Of a DNA stretch of 7,519 nt, positions 1 to 6,876 are shown one piece after another. The DNA is from Candidatus Woesebacteria bacterium. GTDB lineage: Bacteria > Patescibacteriota > Microgenomatia > UBA10105 > UBA927. Both the position numbers and the translations under genes were made by a program. The notes below the pieces were generated by a model. It had not been told where the DNA came from. It ran no database searches and saw only the letters and a list, made by a program, of their open reading frames with translations. The DNA lies in assembly GCA_020057765.1 (NCBI GenBank), contig JAGVFE010000059.1, positions 1 through 7,519 on the forward strand. The letters are read 5' to 3'. Every line of letters begins with the position of its first letter. Within the stretch, counting starts at the first letter, position 1.

Positions 1-1294
1 CTACCGGCATGGGGACATATTGGCCTTGTTTAAGCAATTCCGTCATGCGGGCGCCGCGGTCGATCTGTTTTTTGGTCGCATCATCAAGATCTGAGGAAAA
101 CTGGGCAAATCCCGCCAGTTCCCGATACTGGGCCAGATCCAGCCGCAGACTGCCTGCGACTTTTTTCATCGCTTTATTCTGCGCCGAACCTCCAACACGA
201 GAGACAGATAGACCAACATTGATTGCCGGCCGCTGGCCTGCATAAAACAAATCGGATTCAAGATACAGCTGGCCGTCGGTGATGGAAATGACGTTGGTTG
301 GAATGTAGGCAGACACGTCATTGGCAAGCGTTTCAATAATCGGCAACGCGGTAATGGAGCCGCCCCCATGATCCTTATCCAGCCGGCACGCACGCTCGAG
401 TAATCGGCTATGGAGATAAAAAACGTCTCCCGGATAGGCCTCGCGGCCAGAAGGACGACGCAAAATCAAGGAAATCTGCCGGTAGGCCCACGCGTGCTTA
501 GAAAGATCATCGTAAACAATGAGGACATCGCTGCCTCTGTCCATGAAGTACTCCGCTAGTGCGCAGCCTGCGTATGGGGCAAGATATTGAAATGACGCCG
601 GATCGCTGGCTGAGGCAGCCACAACAATAGTATGACTCAATGCTTTATGCTTGCTAAAAGCCGCAACCGTCTGGGCAATGCGCGAGGTCTTTTGTCCGAT
701 AGCGACATAAATGCACACCACCCCCTCGTGCCGCTGATTGATGATGGCATCCACAACAATTGCCGTCTTGCCGGTGTTTCGGTCGCCGATGATGAGCTCG
801 CGTTGCCCGCGACCGATGGGGATCATGGCATCAATTGCTTTAATGCCCGTCTGGAGGGGTGTGGCGACGGGCTGTCGCATCGTCACCCCTGGTGCTACCT
901 TTTCCATCGGGTAGCGCTTGATGCTTTTGATTACCCCTTTGCCGTCGACCGGACTCCCCAAAGGATCAATGACTCTGCCGAAAAATCCGTCGCCGACGGG
1001 AACGGACAGCAATTCGCCCACTGCCTCCACCGTGTCTCCTTCATGGAGCAGAAGATAATCTCCCAAAACAATGGCACCGATGGAATCTTCTTCCAAATTG
1101 ACTGCCACCGCGGCAATATTGCCCTTGCACCGCAAAAGCTCCATATATGCCACGTGGGGCAATCCGGATATTTTGACGACACCGTCGGTGACGCTGGTGA
1201 TATAGCCGACTTTCTGCGTACGCACTGAGGCTACCGAAGTGTCCAAGCGTTTGGCAAGTTCTTTGGCCACCAGTTGAGTGAGTTTCGTATCCAT
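1..1294 (-). CDS. atpA: F1Fo ATP synthase subunit alpha (partial, C-terminus beyond window)
   Basis: Alpha subunit of the F1 head, which alternates with beta and carries the non-catalytic nucleotide sites. My translation from the ATG at 1292-1294 gives 431 residues before the window edge; the family is about 500-510, so roughly the last 75 are missing. Visible in order: an N-terminal helix (residues 1-25) of the kind that contacts delta, the beta-barrel (about 27-95), the P-loop GDRNTGKT at 170-177, the block DDLSKHAWAYRQ at 262-273 followed by RRPSGREAYPGD, and GLSVSRVGGSAQ at 361-372, whose R366 corresponds to the conserved alpha arginine at the catalytic interface. The frame is open throughout. 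It starts 4 bases after the atpH stop codon, with no obvious Shine-Dalgarno sequence, so translation is probably coupled. The gamma, beta and epsilon genes would be expected further left. Confidence 0.97.
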   Translation of the reverse strand, partial: MDTKLTQLVAKELAKRLDTSVASVRTQKVGYITSVTDGVVKISGLPHVAYMELLRCKGNIAAVAVNLEEDSIGAIVLGDYLLLHEGDTVEAVGELLSVPVGDGFFGRVIDPLGSPVDGKGVIKSIKRYPMEKVAPGVTMRQPVATPLQTGIKAIDAMIPIGRGQRELIIGDRNTGKTAIVVDAIINQRHEGVVCIYVAIGQKTSRIAQTVAAFSKHKALSHTIVVAASASDPASFQYLAPYAGCALAEYFMDRGSDVLIVYDDLSKHAWAYRQISLILRRPSGREAYPGDVFYLHSRLLERACRLDKDHGGGSITALPIIETLANDVSAYIPTNVISITDGQLYLESDLFYAGQRPAINVGLSVSRVGGSAQNKAMKKVAGSLRLDLAQYRELAGFAQFSSDLDDATKKQIDRGARMTELLKQGQYVPMPV

Positions 1295-1298
1295 TGTA

Positions 1299-1634
1299 TT
1301 ACGCAGACAATATGCGGACCAAATCAGTCACCGCAGTTTGGCCGCTGGTGTCGATAAGAAATTCCCCAACATGAATTTTTAACCCCGTGAGAAGTTCCGG
1401 ATTCAGTCGATACTCGGCTATCACCGCAAAATGTTTTTCAATGATCCGTTTCTCCGACTGTGTTAATGCGACAGCGGATTCGATAATTGCAGTATTTTCT
1501 CCACTTGCGCGTCTTGCTAATTTAGAAAAAAGTGCGTTTACCTTTGTCGCCATCCGCTTCTCCACGCCCGCCGTATCTAAATATTTAGAAATTTCCTTAG
1601 CGAATAACCGGGCGTCATTAGTCTGTTGTAACAT
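1299..1634 (-). CDS. atpH: F1Fo ATP synthase subunit delta, short form
   Basis: Delta (OSCP-like) subunit, which joins the top of the F1 head to the b-subunit stator. The gene gives 111 residues against about 175-180 in typical bacteria. The C-terminal half is recognisable: ALTQSEKRIIEKHF (about residues 56-69), then NPELLTGLKIHVGEFLID (about 78-95), which matches the usual G-x-x-I/V-x-x-G-x-x-x-I-D pattern, then a final amphipathic helix. The normal six-helix N-terminal domain of about 105 residues, which grips the alpha N-terminus, is replaced by only about 50 mostly helical residues. The identification rests on the C-terminal pattern plus the position between atpF and atpA. The ATG at 1632-1634 lies 5 bases after the atpF stop, without a clear ribosome binding site. 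I see no frameshifted N-terminal extension, because atpF occupies the sequence immediately upstream. Confidence 0.9.
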   Translation of the reverse strand: MLQQTNDARLFAKEISKYLDTAGVEKRMATKVNALFSKLARRASGENTAIIESAVALTQSEKRIIEKHFAVIAEYRLNPELLTGLKIHVGEFLIDTSGQTAVTDLVRILSA

Positions 1635-1639
1635 AGAGC

Positions 1640-2131
1640 TTAGTTCGATTTGGATATCTCTTTGAGATTTCGTGCAACAATTTTATGCTGTTCGGCAACC
1701 GTCAAACCTGAGAGTATCCGTGTAACCATTTCGGATGCTAGTGTTGCTGACTCTTTCCTAATTTCGTCAGCGAGTCCATCATGGATTCGCTGGGCGTCTG
1801 CTTTGGCTTTTTCTACAATATCTGCCGCCTCTTTTCCTGCCGCAGCGATAACGTCTTTTTCTACTTCTTTACCTGCCGCTTTGGCCTCCTCGAGCATCCG
1901 CCGCGCATCGCTCCTGGCCTCGTCAAGGAGTTTTTCGCGCCTGAGGGTAAGCTTTTCTTCTTCAAGCCGAAGTTTTTCCGTCAGTTTGACGCCTTCTTCA
2001 ATTTCTTTCCGGCGCTTGTCAAGCATACCCAAAATCGGTTTATACAGAAGCTTGGTAAGGACCACCACCAAGATGGTGAAATTAATCACCTGCATGATAA
2101 GCGCCTGTGGTTGTATTCCCAGTTGTTCCAT
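1640..2131 (-). CDS. atpF: F1Fo ATP synthase subunit b
   Basis: The b subunit is the peripheral stalk that holds the F1 head still while the c-ring turns. The 163-residue product has the normal architecture: a short N-terminus, one membrane helix at about residues 11-30 (from ALIMQVINFT onward), the junction KPILGMLDKRRKEIEEG at about 31-47, and then a long charged helix rich in Lys, Glu and Ala that would form the dimeric coiled coil. The C-terminal stretch (about 130-163) would contact delta. Length is normal for the family (about 155-170). The ATG at 2129-2131 is 6 bases after the atpE stop and has no strong Shine-Dalgarno sequence; the atpH gene follows 5 bases after its stop. Only one b-type gene is seen here, so the stalk is probably a homodimer. 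Confidence 0.97.
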   Translation of the reverse strand: MEQLGIQPQALIMQVINFTILVVVLTKLLYKPILGMLDKRRKEIEEGVKLTEKLRLEEEKLTLRREKLLDEARSDARRMLEEAKAAGKEVEKDVIAAAGKEAADIVEKAKADAQRIHDGLADEIRKESATLASEMVTRILSGLTVAEQHKIVARNLKEISKSN

Positions 2132-2137
2132 ACGACG

Positions 2138-2365
2138 TTAGGTAAATTTCAATATCAATGCGATAACCAAAGCGTAAATAGCCACCGCCTCGGCAAATGC
2201 GATACCCAAAATCATGGTGTTCCTTACCTGGCTTTCGGCTTCCGGGTTTCGTCCTATGGCTTCCACGGCTTTTCCTGCCACAATGCCAATGCCGATACCT
2301 GGGCCGATTGCTCCCAGTCCGATTGCTAAGGCTGAACCTAATGATGATAATTCTGCTGCTGCCAT
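2138..2365 (-). CDS. atpE: F1Fo ATP synthase subunit c (proton-type)
   Basis: The c subunit forms the rotating membrane ring. The 75-residue hairpin has a glycine-rich first helix (GAIGPGIGIGIVAGKA, about 18-33), the polar loop R39-N40-P41 that contacts gamma and epsilon, and a second helix with the ion-carrying glutamate E59 in GIAFAEAVAIYALVIA. Sodium-type rings such as that of Ilyobacter carry Gln in the first helix (GPGVGQG) and Ser-Thr straight after the key Glu. Here these positions are Ile and Ala-Val, so proton coupling is predicted. The ATG at 2363-2365 has a clear Shine-Dalgarno sequence overlapping the end of atpB, the only good one in the visible operon. There is no N-terminal signal peptide or long extension. 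Confidence 0.98.
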   Translation of the reverse strand: MAAAELSSLGSALAIGLGAIGPGIGIGIVAGKAVEAIGRNPEAESQVRNTMILGIAFAEAVAIYALVIALILKFT

Positions 2366-2373
2366 CTAAATCA

Positions 2374-2380
2374 CCACCTT
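2374..2380 (-). promoter_or_regulatory. Shine-Dalgarno sequence of atpE
   Basis: On the minus strand AAGGTGG sits 8 bases before the atpE ATG and overlaps the stop codon of atpB (2379-2381). Neighbouring atpZ, atpB, atpF, atpH and atpA have no comparable purine-rich site at this spacing. This fixes the atpE start and suggests stronger initiation on this cistron. Confidence 0.75.
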
Positions 2381-3119
2381 ACGTATGTTCGTTATGTGCT
2401 GCTGTTGCGTTGAGCAAAAATACCGACGTGAGCATCGAAAACACCAACGCTTGAATGATACCAACAAATAACTCCAATCCCAAGAAGGGAATTGGCGCGA
2501 TGATCGGAATAAGGAATGCTATGACGGTTAGGAGAACCTCGCCGGCAAAAATATTGCCGAACAGACGAAACGCAAACGAGATCACTTTTGAAAATTCCGA
2601 TACCAGTTCGAGAATCCCGACGAAAAAATAAATCGGGCTTGTGAGATTGATAAATTTTTTGGCGTATGAAGTTCCCAGGGTACGAAATCCCACAATCTGT
2701 ATAACGACTATTGCAATAAGCGCCAATGCCAATGTGGTATTCAGATCCGCAGTACCCGCCCGAAACAGAGGGACAAACGCCGTTTGCCCCTCTTTCATTT
2801 CACGGAATCCGATGGTTCCCACGCCGGGCAAAAGCCCCACCCAGTTGAGGCTTAAAATAAATATGAATAGCGTTGCCAGAAGAGGAAAAAACTGTTTGAC
2901 CTGGCTCTTCATGACGCTTGCAAATAGACTGTGGAGGCCGCCGATGAGGATTTCGGCAACCAACTGTCCTTTCCCCGGGACCAACACAAGATTGCGTGTT
3001 GCCAAAAATGAAAGAGTGACCACTGCCGCCATACCGATCCAGGTCGTCAGCAATCCGTTGGTGATGGGAACACCAAAGAGATGACCAACGGTTTCAGCAG
3101 CAAGCGAGATATGTGGCAT
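2379..3119 (-). CDS. atpB: F1Fo ATP synthase subunit a
   Basis: Subunit a provides the proton half-channels next to the c-ring. The 246-residue product is strongly hydrophobic with five to six membrane helices. Diagnostic segments are GTADLNTTLALAL (about 122-134), the block ISFAFRLFGNIFAGE (about 180-194), whose R185 corresponds to the essential arginine (R210 in E. coli), and GIIQALVFSML (about 220-230) with the conserved Gln in the last helix. Residues 90-105 contain the usual N-W-x-G-L-L-P-G motif. I choose the ATG at 3117-3119; a TTG two codons upstream (3123-3125) would add only two residues and has no ribosome binding site either. Only 12 bases separate it from the upstream atpZ-like gene. 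Length is close to the family norm of about 220-270. Confidence 0.97.
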   Translation of the reverse strand: MPHISLAAETVGHLFGVPITNGLLTTWIGMAAVVTLSFLATRNLVLVPGKGQLVAEILIGGLHSLFASVMKSQVKQFFPLLATLFIFILSLNWVGLLPGVGTIGFREMKEGQTAFVPLFRAGTADLNTTLALALIAIVVIQIVGFRTLGTSYAKKFINLTSPIYFFVGILELVSEFSKVISFAFRLFGNIFAGEVLLTVIAFLIPIIAPIPFLGLELFVGIIQALVFSMLTSVFLLNATAAHNEHT

Positions 3120-3131
3120 TGGCAAATAAGT

Positions 3132-3368
3132 TCATCGCATCGTAATCTTTCTGATCACTGATGCAAAATTGAAAATCGATATCATCGTTCCAACAACCAG
3201 GAGTACGAGCGTCATCCATGGTGCCGTTGCTAATTGTTTATCCAGCCACCGACCGATAAATGCACACACCACCATCGGCATTGCGATGACCAACCCGATT
3301 TGGCTGACAAGTGATATATACCACCACGATGCTTTTGGTGGCGTACTCTTTCGTTGTATATCACTCAT
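3132..3368 (-). CDS. atpZ: AtpZ/AtpI-like ATP synthase accessory protein
   Basis: Small membrane protein of the kind encoded first in many atp operons (AtpI/AtpZ, ATPase_gene1 family), linked to c-ring assembly and to Mg2+/Ca2+ transport. The 78-residue product has a polar N-terminus (MSDIQRKSTPPKAS), a first membrane helix from about 19 to 38 (SLVSQIGLVIAMPMVVCAFI), the short loop GRWLDKQLATAPW, and a second helix from about 52 to 72. The G-x-x-L-D-x-x-L loop and two-helix size fit AtpZ better than the four-helix AtpI of E. coli. I choose the ATG at 3366-3368 because family members start just before such a polar segment; a TTG at 3398 in the same frame is possible but coincides with a -35 box. 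A near-consensus promoter ends one base before this ATG, which is odd. The family call is fairly sure; the symbol is less so. Confidence 0.8.
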   Translation of the reverse strand: MSDIQRKSTPPKASWWYISLVSQIGLVIAMPMVVCAFIGRWLDKQLATAPWMTLVLLVVGTMISIFNFASVIRKITMR

Positions 3369-3369
3369 A

Positions 3370-3398
3370 ATTGTAAAAAAGCGGTATTCCAAAGTCAA
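3370..3398 (-). promoter_or_regulatory. Sigma70-type promoter for the atp operon
   Basis: On the minus strand TTGACT (3393-3398) is followed after exactly 17 bases by TACAAT (3370-3375), ten of twelve consensus positions. It lies in the 38-base gap between the dnaE stop and the atpZ start, where an operon promoter would be expected. The -10 box ends one base before the atpZ ATG, so transcription would normally begin inside the first codons of that gene, near 3361-3364. Confidence 0.6.
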
Positions 3399-3406
3399 CC
3401 AGGCAA

Positions 3407-6400
3407 TTATATAACCGATACGGAGTCAACCAAGATCGTCAACCGATCTTCTTTCTCGTCAACGCGACCCACGACGCAAACGATCTTGTCATTGGTCCAG
3501 CTGCCTGCCGTGGTGGCAAAAACTTTTGGAAACACCACCAGCTCCATGCCGCCGGAGAGATCCTCTATGCGCACAAACGCCATAGCCTGATTGCCAGCCT
3601 TAGTGGTGATACGCCTGACGCTCGTCACCATGCCGCCGATGGTTACCTTGGATCCGACATGCACTTCGGTAATCTCAACTATCGGCGTTGCCCCCCGCTC
3701 GGTAAGGAGCTCGATAGCATGCATGAGCGGGTGATCCGTCAGATAAAAACCCAGCAGTTCCTTTTCCCACACCAGCAATTGATCCTTCGTCGGCGGCTCC
3801 ACTTTCGGGAGATTTTGGATCGGATCATCGGCATTTTTTACTTCATCGTCATCAAAAAGCCCGGTTTGGCCGGCGGCGGCTATTTTTTTCTTCCGATGTC
3901 CTTCGAGAAGTAGATCGGGAAGCGCCAAAAGTAATTGTGCCCTGTTGCCGAAAGCATCCAGCGCTCCGGCGCGAATCAGGCTTTCAAACACTTTACGGTT
4001 GACCTTGGAAATATCTACGCGCTGGGTAATATCAGCAAGCGATCGAAATGATCCGGCTAGATTTCTGATAGATAAAATGCAATCTATTGCCGCCGTTCCG
4101 ACATTTTTGATCGCAGAAAGCCCGAAACGAATAGAACCTCCTTCTATCGTAAACTCTACTCCCGACGCATTAATATCCGGTGGAAGGAGTAAAACATCCA
4201 TCCGTCTGCACTCTTCCACGATTAGGGCGATTTTTTCATTTCGCGCCGGTCCGGACTGTGCGCCGGATTCAGCAGAAAGCACCGCCGTCATGTACTCAAC
4301 CGGAAAGTTGGCTTTCAGATACGCGGTGTGATAGGCGATGGTAGCGTAACAGGCGGCATGGGCTTTGTTAAACCCATAGCCGGCAAACGGTTCAATGAGA
4401 TGAAATATTTCCTCTGCTTTTTCCTTGGTCATCCCGTTTTTGATGCAGCCTTCAATAAATTTTTCCTTTTGCTTTTTCATTTCAGAGGGAATTTTTTTCC
4501 CCACGGCTTTTCGCAACTTATCAGCGTCTCCCCACGAATAACCGGCAAGGGTGATGGCCGTCAGGACTACATCGTCCTGATAGCAAATAATCCCGTAGGA
4601 TTGGGACAGGACATCTTTGAGCCGCGGATCCGGGTATGTAATGAGCGTGGGGTCGTGTTTTCGCTTGATAAATTCCGGTATGACCCCCATTGGCCCGGGC
4701 CGGTAGAGCGCAACCATAGCCATGAGATCAAAAATACTCGTGGGTCTTAGGTCTTTTACATACCGGCGCATGCCGGTTGACTCAAGCTGAAATATTCCGG
4801 TCGTATCCCCGCCGGAAAGCATGGCAAATGTTTTTTTATCATCCAGCGGCACCGCGTATAAATCCACTGTCACATCCCGGTTTGCTTTAATAAACTGCAA
4901 AGCTTCAGAAAGAATCGTCAAATTGCGCAGTCCTAAAAAATCCATTTTCAAAAGTCCGACTCCATCTTCACCGATCGTGTACATGTCATATTGAGTGATG
5001 ATCCGCTCACCCTTGTTTTCCCGCTGAAGCGGGGTGTACTCAACCAACTGTTTGTCTGCAATCACAACCCCTGCGGCGTGTACCGAGGCATGGCGGGCAA
5101 CTCCTTCGAGTTTCCGAGCTACATCAAGGAGTCGCTTGGTTTCCGGTTCCGTCTGATAGGCAGCAGCCAGCTCCGGCGTTTGCTCGATTGCTTTCTCAAT
5201 CGTCATTGGTGCACCCTGAAATCCCGGCGGGATCATTTTGGCGATCCGGTCCGGATCTTTGTACGGCATGCCCAGAGCCCGGCCGCCATCCCGCACCGCA
5301 CCGCGGGCCTCCATGGTACCGTAGGTGATAATCTGTGCCACTTTATCACTGCCGTATTTTTGCGTGACATAGGCGATGACCTCATCCCGGCGGTCATCGG
5401 CAAAGTCAAGATCTATATCCGGCGGTGTGGGTCGCTGGGGATTGAGAAACCTTTCAAACGGAAGCTTGAAGAAAAACGGGTCGATACCCGTGATGCCCAA
5501 TGCATAAGAAACCACCGACCCGGCAGCTGATCCGCGACCGGGGCCAACGGCAATGCCTTGGCTTTTGGCCCAGTTGACGAAGTCAGCAACAATGAGAAAG
5601 TACGTGGCATAGCCTTTTGTCTTGATGATATCGAGTTCATAGGTAAAGCGCTTTTTTACTTCTTCTGATAATTTTCCATAGCGTTCCGGCGCGTGCTCCC
5701 AGACCAGTTTCTCTAAATAATTCGCCGGATTATCCTCACCTTCCGGCAGTGGAAAATGCGGCAAGATCCAGTTGCCGATCGTCAGGTGTGTATCGCACAA
5801 ATCAGCGATTCTTTTGGTGTTTTCGATGGCCTCTGGATATTGAATGAATAAACCCCGCATCTCATCCGGAGACCGCATATAAAAATCCGGCGACTCAATC
5901 ATCGTCAACGGCCGGTTTTTTTCCACAATCGTATGCTGCGTTTGGACGCAGAGAAGAATTTCCTGTGCCTCGGCATCGTCGGGGTCTACATAATGAATGT
6001 CATTGGTAGCAACCAGAGGAAGGCCTAATTTTTTGGCAAGGGTGATCAATTTCTCATTCACGATGTCTATATCGGGAATATGCGGGTGCTTTTGAAGCTC
6101 TATATAATAGTGATCGGGTCCAAACAACCCTGCATACTGGCGGGCCACAATTTCGGCTTCCGCGTCCTGATTGTTGCGGAGCAAATTGGGCACTTGGCCT
6201 TGTATACAGGCGGATAAACAGATGATATCGTTGTGATATTTCTGAAGAATCTCCCAGTCTATACGCGGTTTATAATAGTATCCCTCCAGATGCGCATGAG
6301 TGACGAGTTTCATCAAATTTTTATAGCCGTTTTCGTTTTTGGCCAAAAGGACCAAGTGGTGCGGGTCGACATCAACTTTGGCCTCCTTGTCAAATCGGCT

Positions 6401-6619
6401 TCGCCGCGCTACATACGCTTCGACCCCAATAATGGGCTTGATCCCGGCAGCCGTGGCCTTCAGATAAAACTTAAAGCTCCCATACATGGCCCCGTGATCG
6501 GTAAGCGCCAACGCATCCATCCCAAAACTCTTGGCCCGCTCGATGAGATGATCCAACTTCCCCAGCCCATCAAGGAGAGAATATTCAGAATGCGTATGAA
6601 GATGGACAAAATCAGACAT
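3407..6619 (-). CDS. dnaE: DNA polymerase III subunit alpha (replicative polymerase)
   Basis: Catalytic subunit of the chromosomal replicase, 1070 residues. The N-terminal PHP domain (about 3-215) keeps a complete set of candidate metal ligands: H6, H8, D17, H42, E67, H87 or H88, C138, D207 and H209, so it may be an active PHP nuclease, unlike the decayed E. coli PHP. The C-family polymerase core has GPGRGSAAGS at 359-368, PDIDLDF at 400-406 with two of the catalytic aspartates, and KMDFLGL at 558-564 with the third (D560). RPGPMG and YQDDV lie in the fingers. Helix-hairpin-helix segments follow (IKNVG near 837; SLIRAGALDAFG near 880-892). QTGLF at 918-922 fits the internal clamp-binding motif, and an OB fold fills about 985-1065. 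It stops there, without the extra C-terminal tau-binding domain of the 1160-residue E. coli protein. The ATG at 6617-6619 is supported by a Shine-Dalgarno sequence. Confidence 0.98.
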   Translation of the reverse strand: MSDFVHLHTHSEYSLLDGLGKLDHLIERAKSFGMDALALTDHGAMYGSFKFYLKATAAGIKPIIGVEAYVARRSRFDKEAKVDVDPHHLVLLAKNENGYKNLMKLVTHAHLEGYYYKPRIDWEILQKYHNDIICLSACIQGQVPNLLRNNQDAEAEIVARQYAGLFGPDHYYIELQKHPHIPDIDIVNEKLITLAKKLGLPLVATNDIHYVDPDDAEAQEILLCVQTQHTIVEKNRPLTMIESPDFYMRSPDEMRGLFIQYPEAIENTKRIADLCDTHLTIGNWILPHFPLPEGEDNPANYLEKLVWEHAPERYGKLSEEVKKRFTYELDIIKTKGYATYFLIVADFVNWAKSQGIAVGPGRGSAAGSVVSYALGITGIDPFFFKLPFERFLNPQRPTPPDIDLDFADDRRDEVIAYVTQKYGSDKVAQIITYGTMEARGAVRDGGRALGMPYKDPDRIAKMIPPGFQGAPMTIEKAIEQTPELAAAYQTEPETKRLLDVARKLEGVARHASVHAAGVVIADKQLVEYTPLQRENKGERIITQYDMYTIGEDGVGLLKMDFLGLRNLTILSEALQFIKANRDVTVDLYAVPLDDKKTFAMLSGGDTTGIFQLESTGMRRYVKDLRPTSIFDLMAMVALYRPGPMGVIPEFIKRKHDPTLITYPDPRLKDVLSQSYGIICYQDDVVLTAITLAGYSWGDADKLRKAVGKKIPSEMKKQKEKFIEGCIKNGMTKEKAEEIFHLIEPFAGYGFNKAHAACYATIAYHTAYLKANFPVEYMTAVLSAESGAQSGPARNEKIALIVEECRRMDVLLLPPDINASGVEFTIEGGSIRFGLSAIKNVGTAAIDCILSIRNLAGSFRSLADITQRVDISKVNRKVFESLIRAGALDAFGNRAQLLLALPDLLLEGHRKKKIAAAGQTGLFDDDEVKNADDPIQNLPKVEPPTKDQLLVWEKELLGFYLTDHPLMHAIELLTERGATPIVEITEVHVGSKVTIGGMVTSVRRITTKAGNQAMAFVRIEDLSGGMELVVFPKVFATTAGSWTNDKIVCVVGRVDEKEDRLTILVDSVSVI

Positions 6620-6630
6620 AAAACTGCTTA

Positions 6631-6637
6631 CTCCTTT
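6631..6637 (-). promoter_or_regulatory. Shine-Dalgarno sequence of dnaE
   Basis: AAAGGAG on the minus strand lies 11 bases upstream of the dnaE ATG. The spacing is slightly long but the match is strong. It supports the ATG at 6619 as the true start. Confidence 0.7.
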
Positions 6638-6654
6638 GGTCTAGGTCTTGCTTA

Positions 6655-6660
6655 AGTATA
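6655..6660 (-). promoter_or_regulatory. Candidate -10 box of dnaE
   Basis: TATACT on the minus strand lies 35 bases upstream of the dnaE ATG and would start a transcript near 6648 that includes the Shine-Dalgarno sequence. No convincing -35 hexamer is found at 16-18 bases (the 17-base position reads TGTATC), so this is tentative. Confidence 0.35.
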
Positions 6661-6692
6661 ACGCAAAGTTCGCTCCGGATACACTGTTGGGC

Positions 6693-6720
6693 TTGACAGG
6701 GTGGAACCCTGTCATATAAG
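6693..6720 (+). promoter_or_regulatory. Promoter-like element with a palindrome as spacer, facing the transposase
   Basis: On the plus strand TTGACA (6693-6698) is followed after 16 bases by TATAAG (6715-6720), eleven of twelve consensus positions. The spacer is almost entirely the first palindrome. A transcript starting about 7 bases downstream would begin within a few bases of the transposase ATG at 6729, so it would be leaderless or nearly so. The prediction rests on sequence match alone. Confidence 0.45.
6694..6714. repeat. REP-like palindrome, copy 1
   Basis: An inverted repeat with two perfect 9-base arms around the 3-base loop GGA. Its core CAGGGTGGAACCCTG (6697-6711) recurs exactly at 6888 and 7427, always with the GGA loop on the plus strand. 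No T-run follows on either strand, so it does not look like an intrinsic terminator. It lies between the divergent dnaE and transposase genes. Confidence 0.85.
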
Positions 6721-6876
6721 CTAAATACATGCCTCAGAAAAACTCCAGAAAAATTTACTAGGAAAATGCTTTTTATCATGCATACAACCGAGGTGTCGAA
6801 AAATGAAATATTTTTCTCGATCGAGACGACCATCTTGCTTTCTTCCACTTGTTAAAAACTGCTCTTCTTCCTGCAA

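Noticed and set aside
632..1228. Plus-strand open frame of 198 codons
   Set aside because: It lies entirely antisense to atpA, whose frame carries the Walker A motif and other conserved blocks. It has no family resemblance.
1650..2329. Plus-strand open frames antisense to atpF and atpE
   Set aside because: Low-complexity mirror translations of the coiled-coil and c-subunit genes on the other strand.
6640..6693. Continuation of the decayed dnaE copy to the left of palindrome copy 1
   Set aside because: On the minus strand a short stretch (about 9 of 12 bases) resembles dnaE codons 29-32, but the match needs indels to extend and could be chance; this segment is also the leader of the intact gene.
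6694..6714. Intrinsic terminator at palindrome copy 1
   Set aside because: The stem is strong but no T-run follows on either strand, and it lies between divergent genes where no terminator is needed.
6612..6848. Minus-strand open frame of 78 codons upstream of and overlapping the dnaE start
   Set aside because: It is antisense to the transposase N-terminus and runs through palindrome copy 1 and the dnaE leader; it has no recognisable motif and ends inside the dnaE start.
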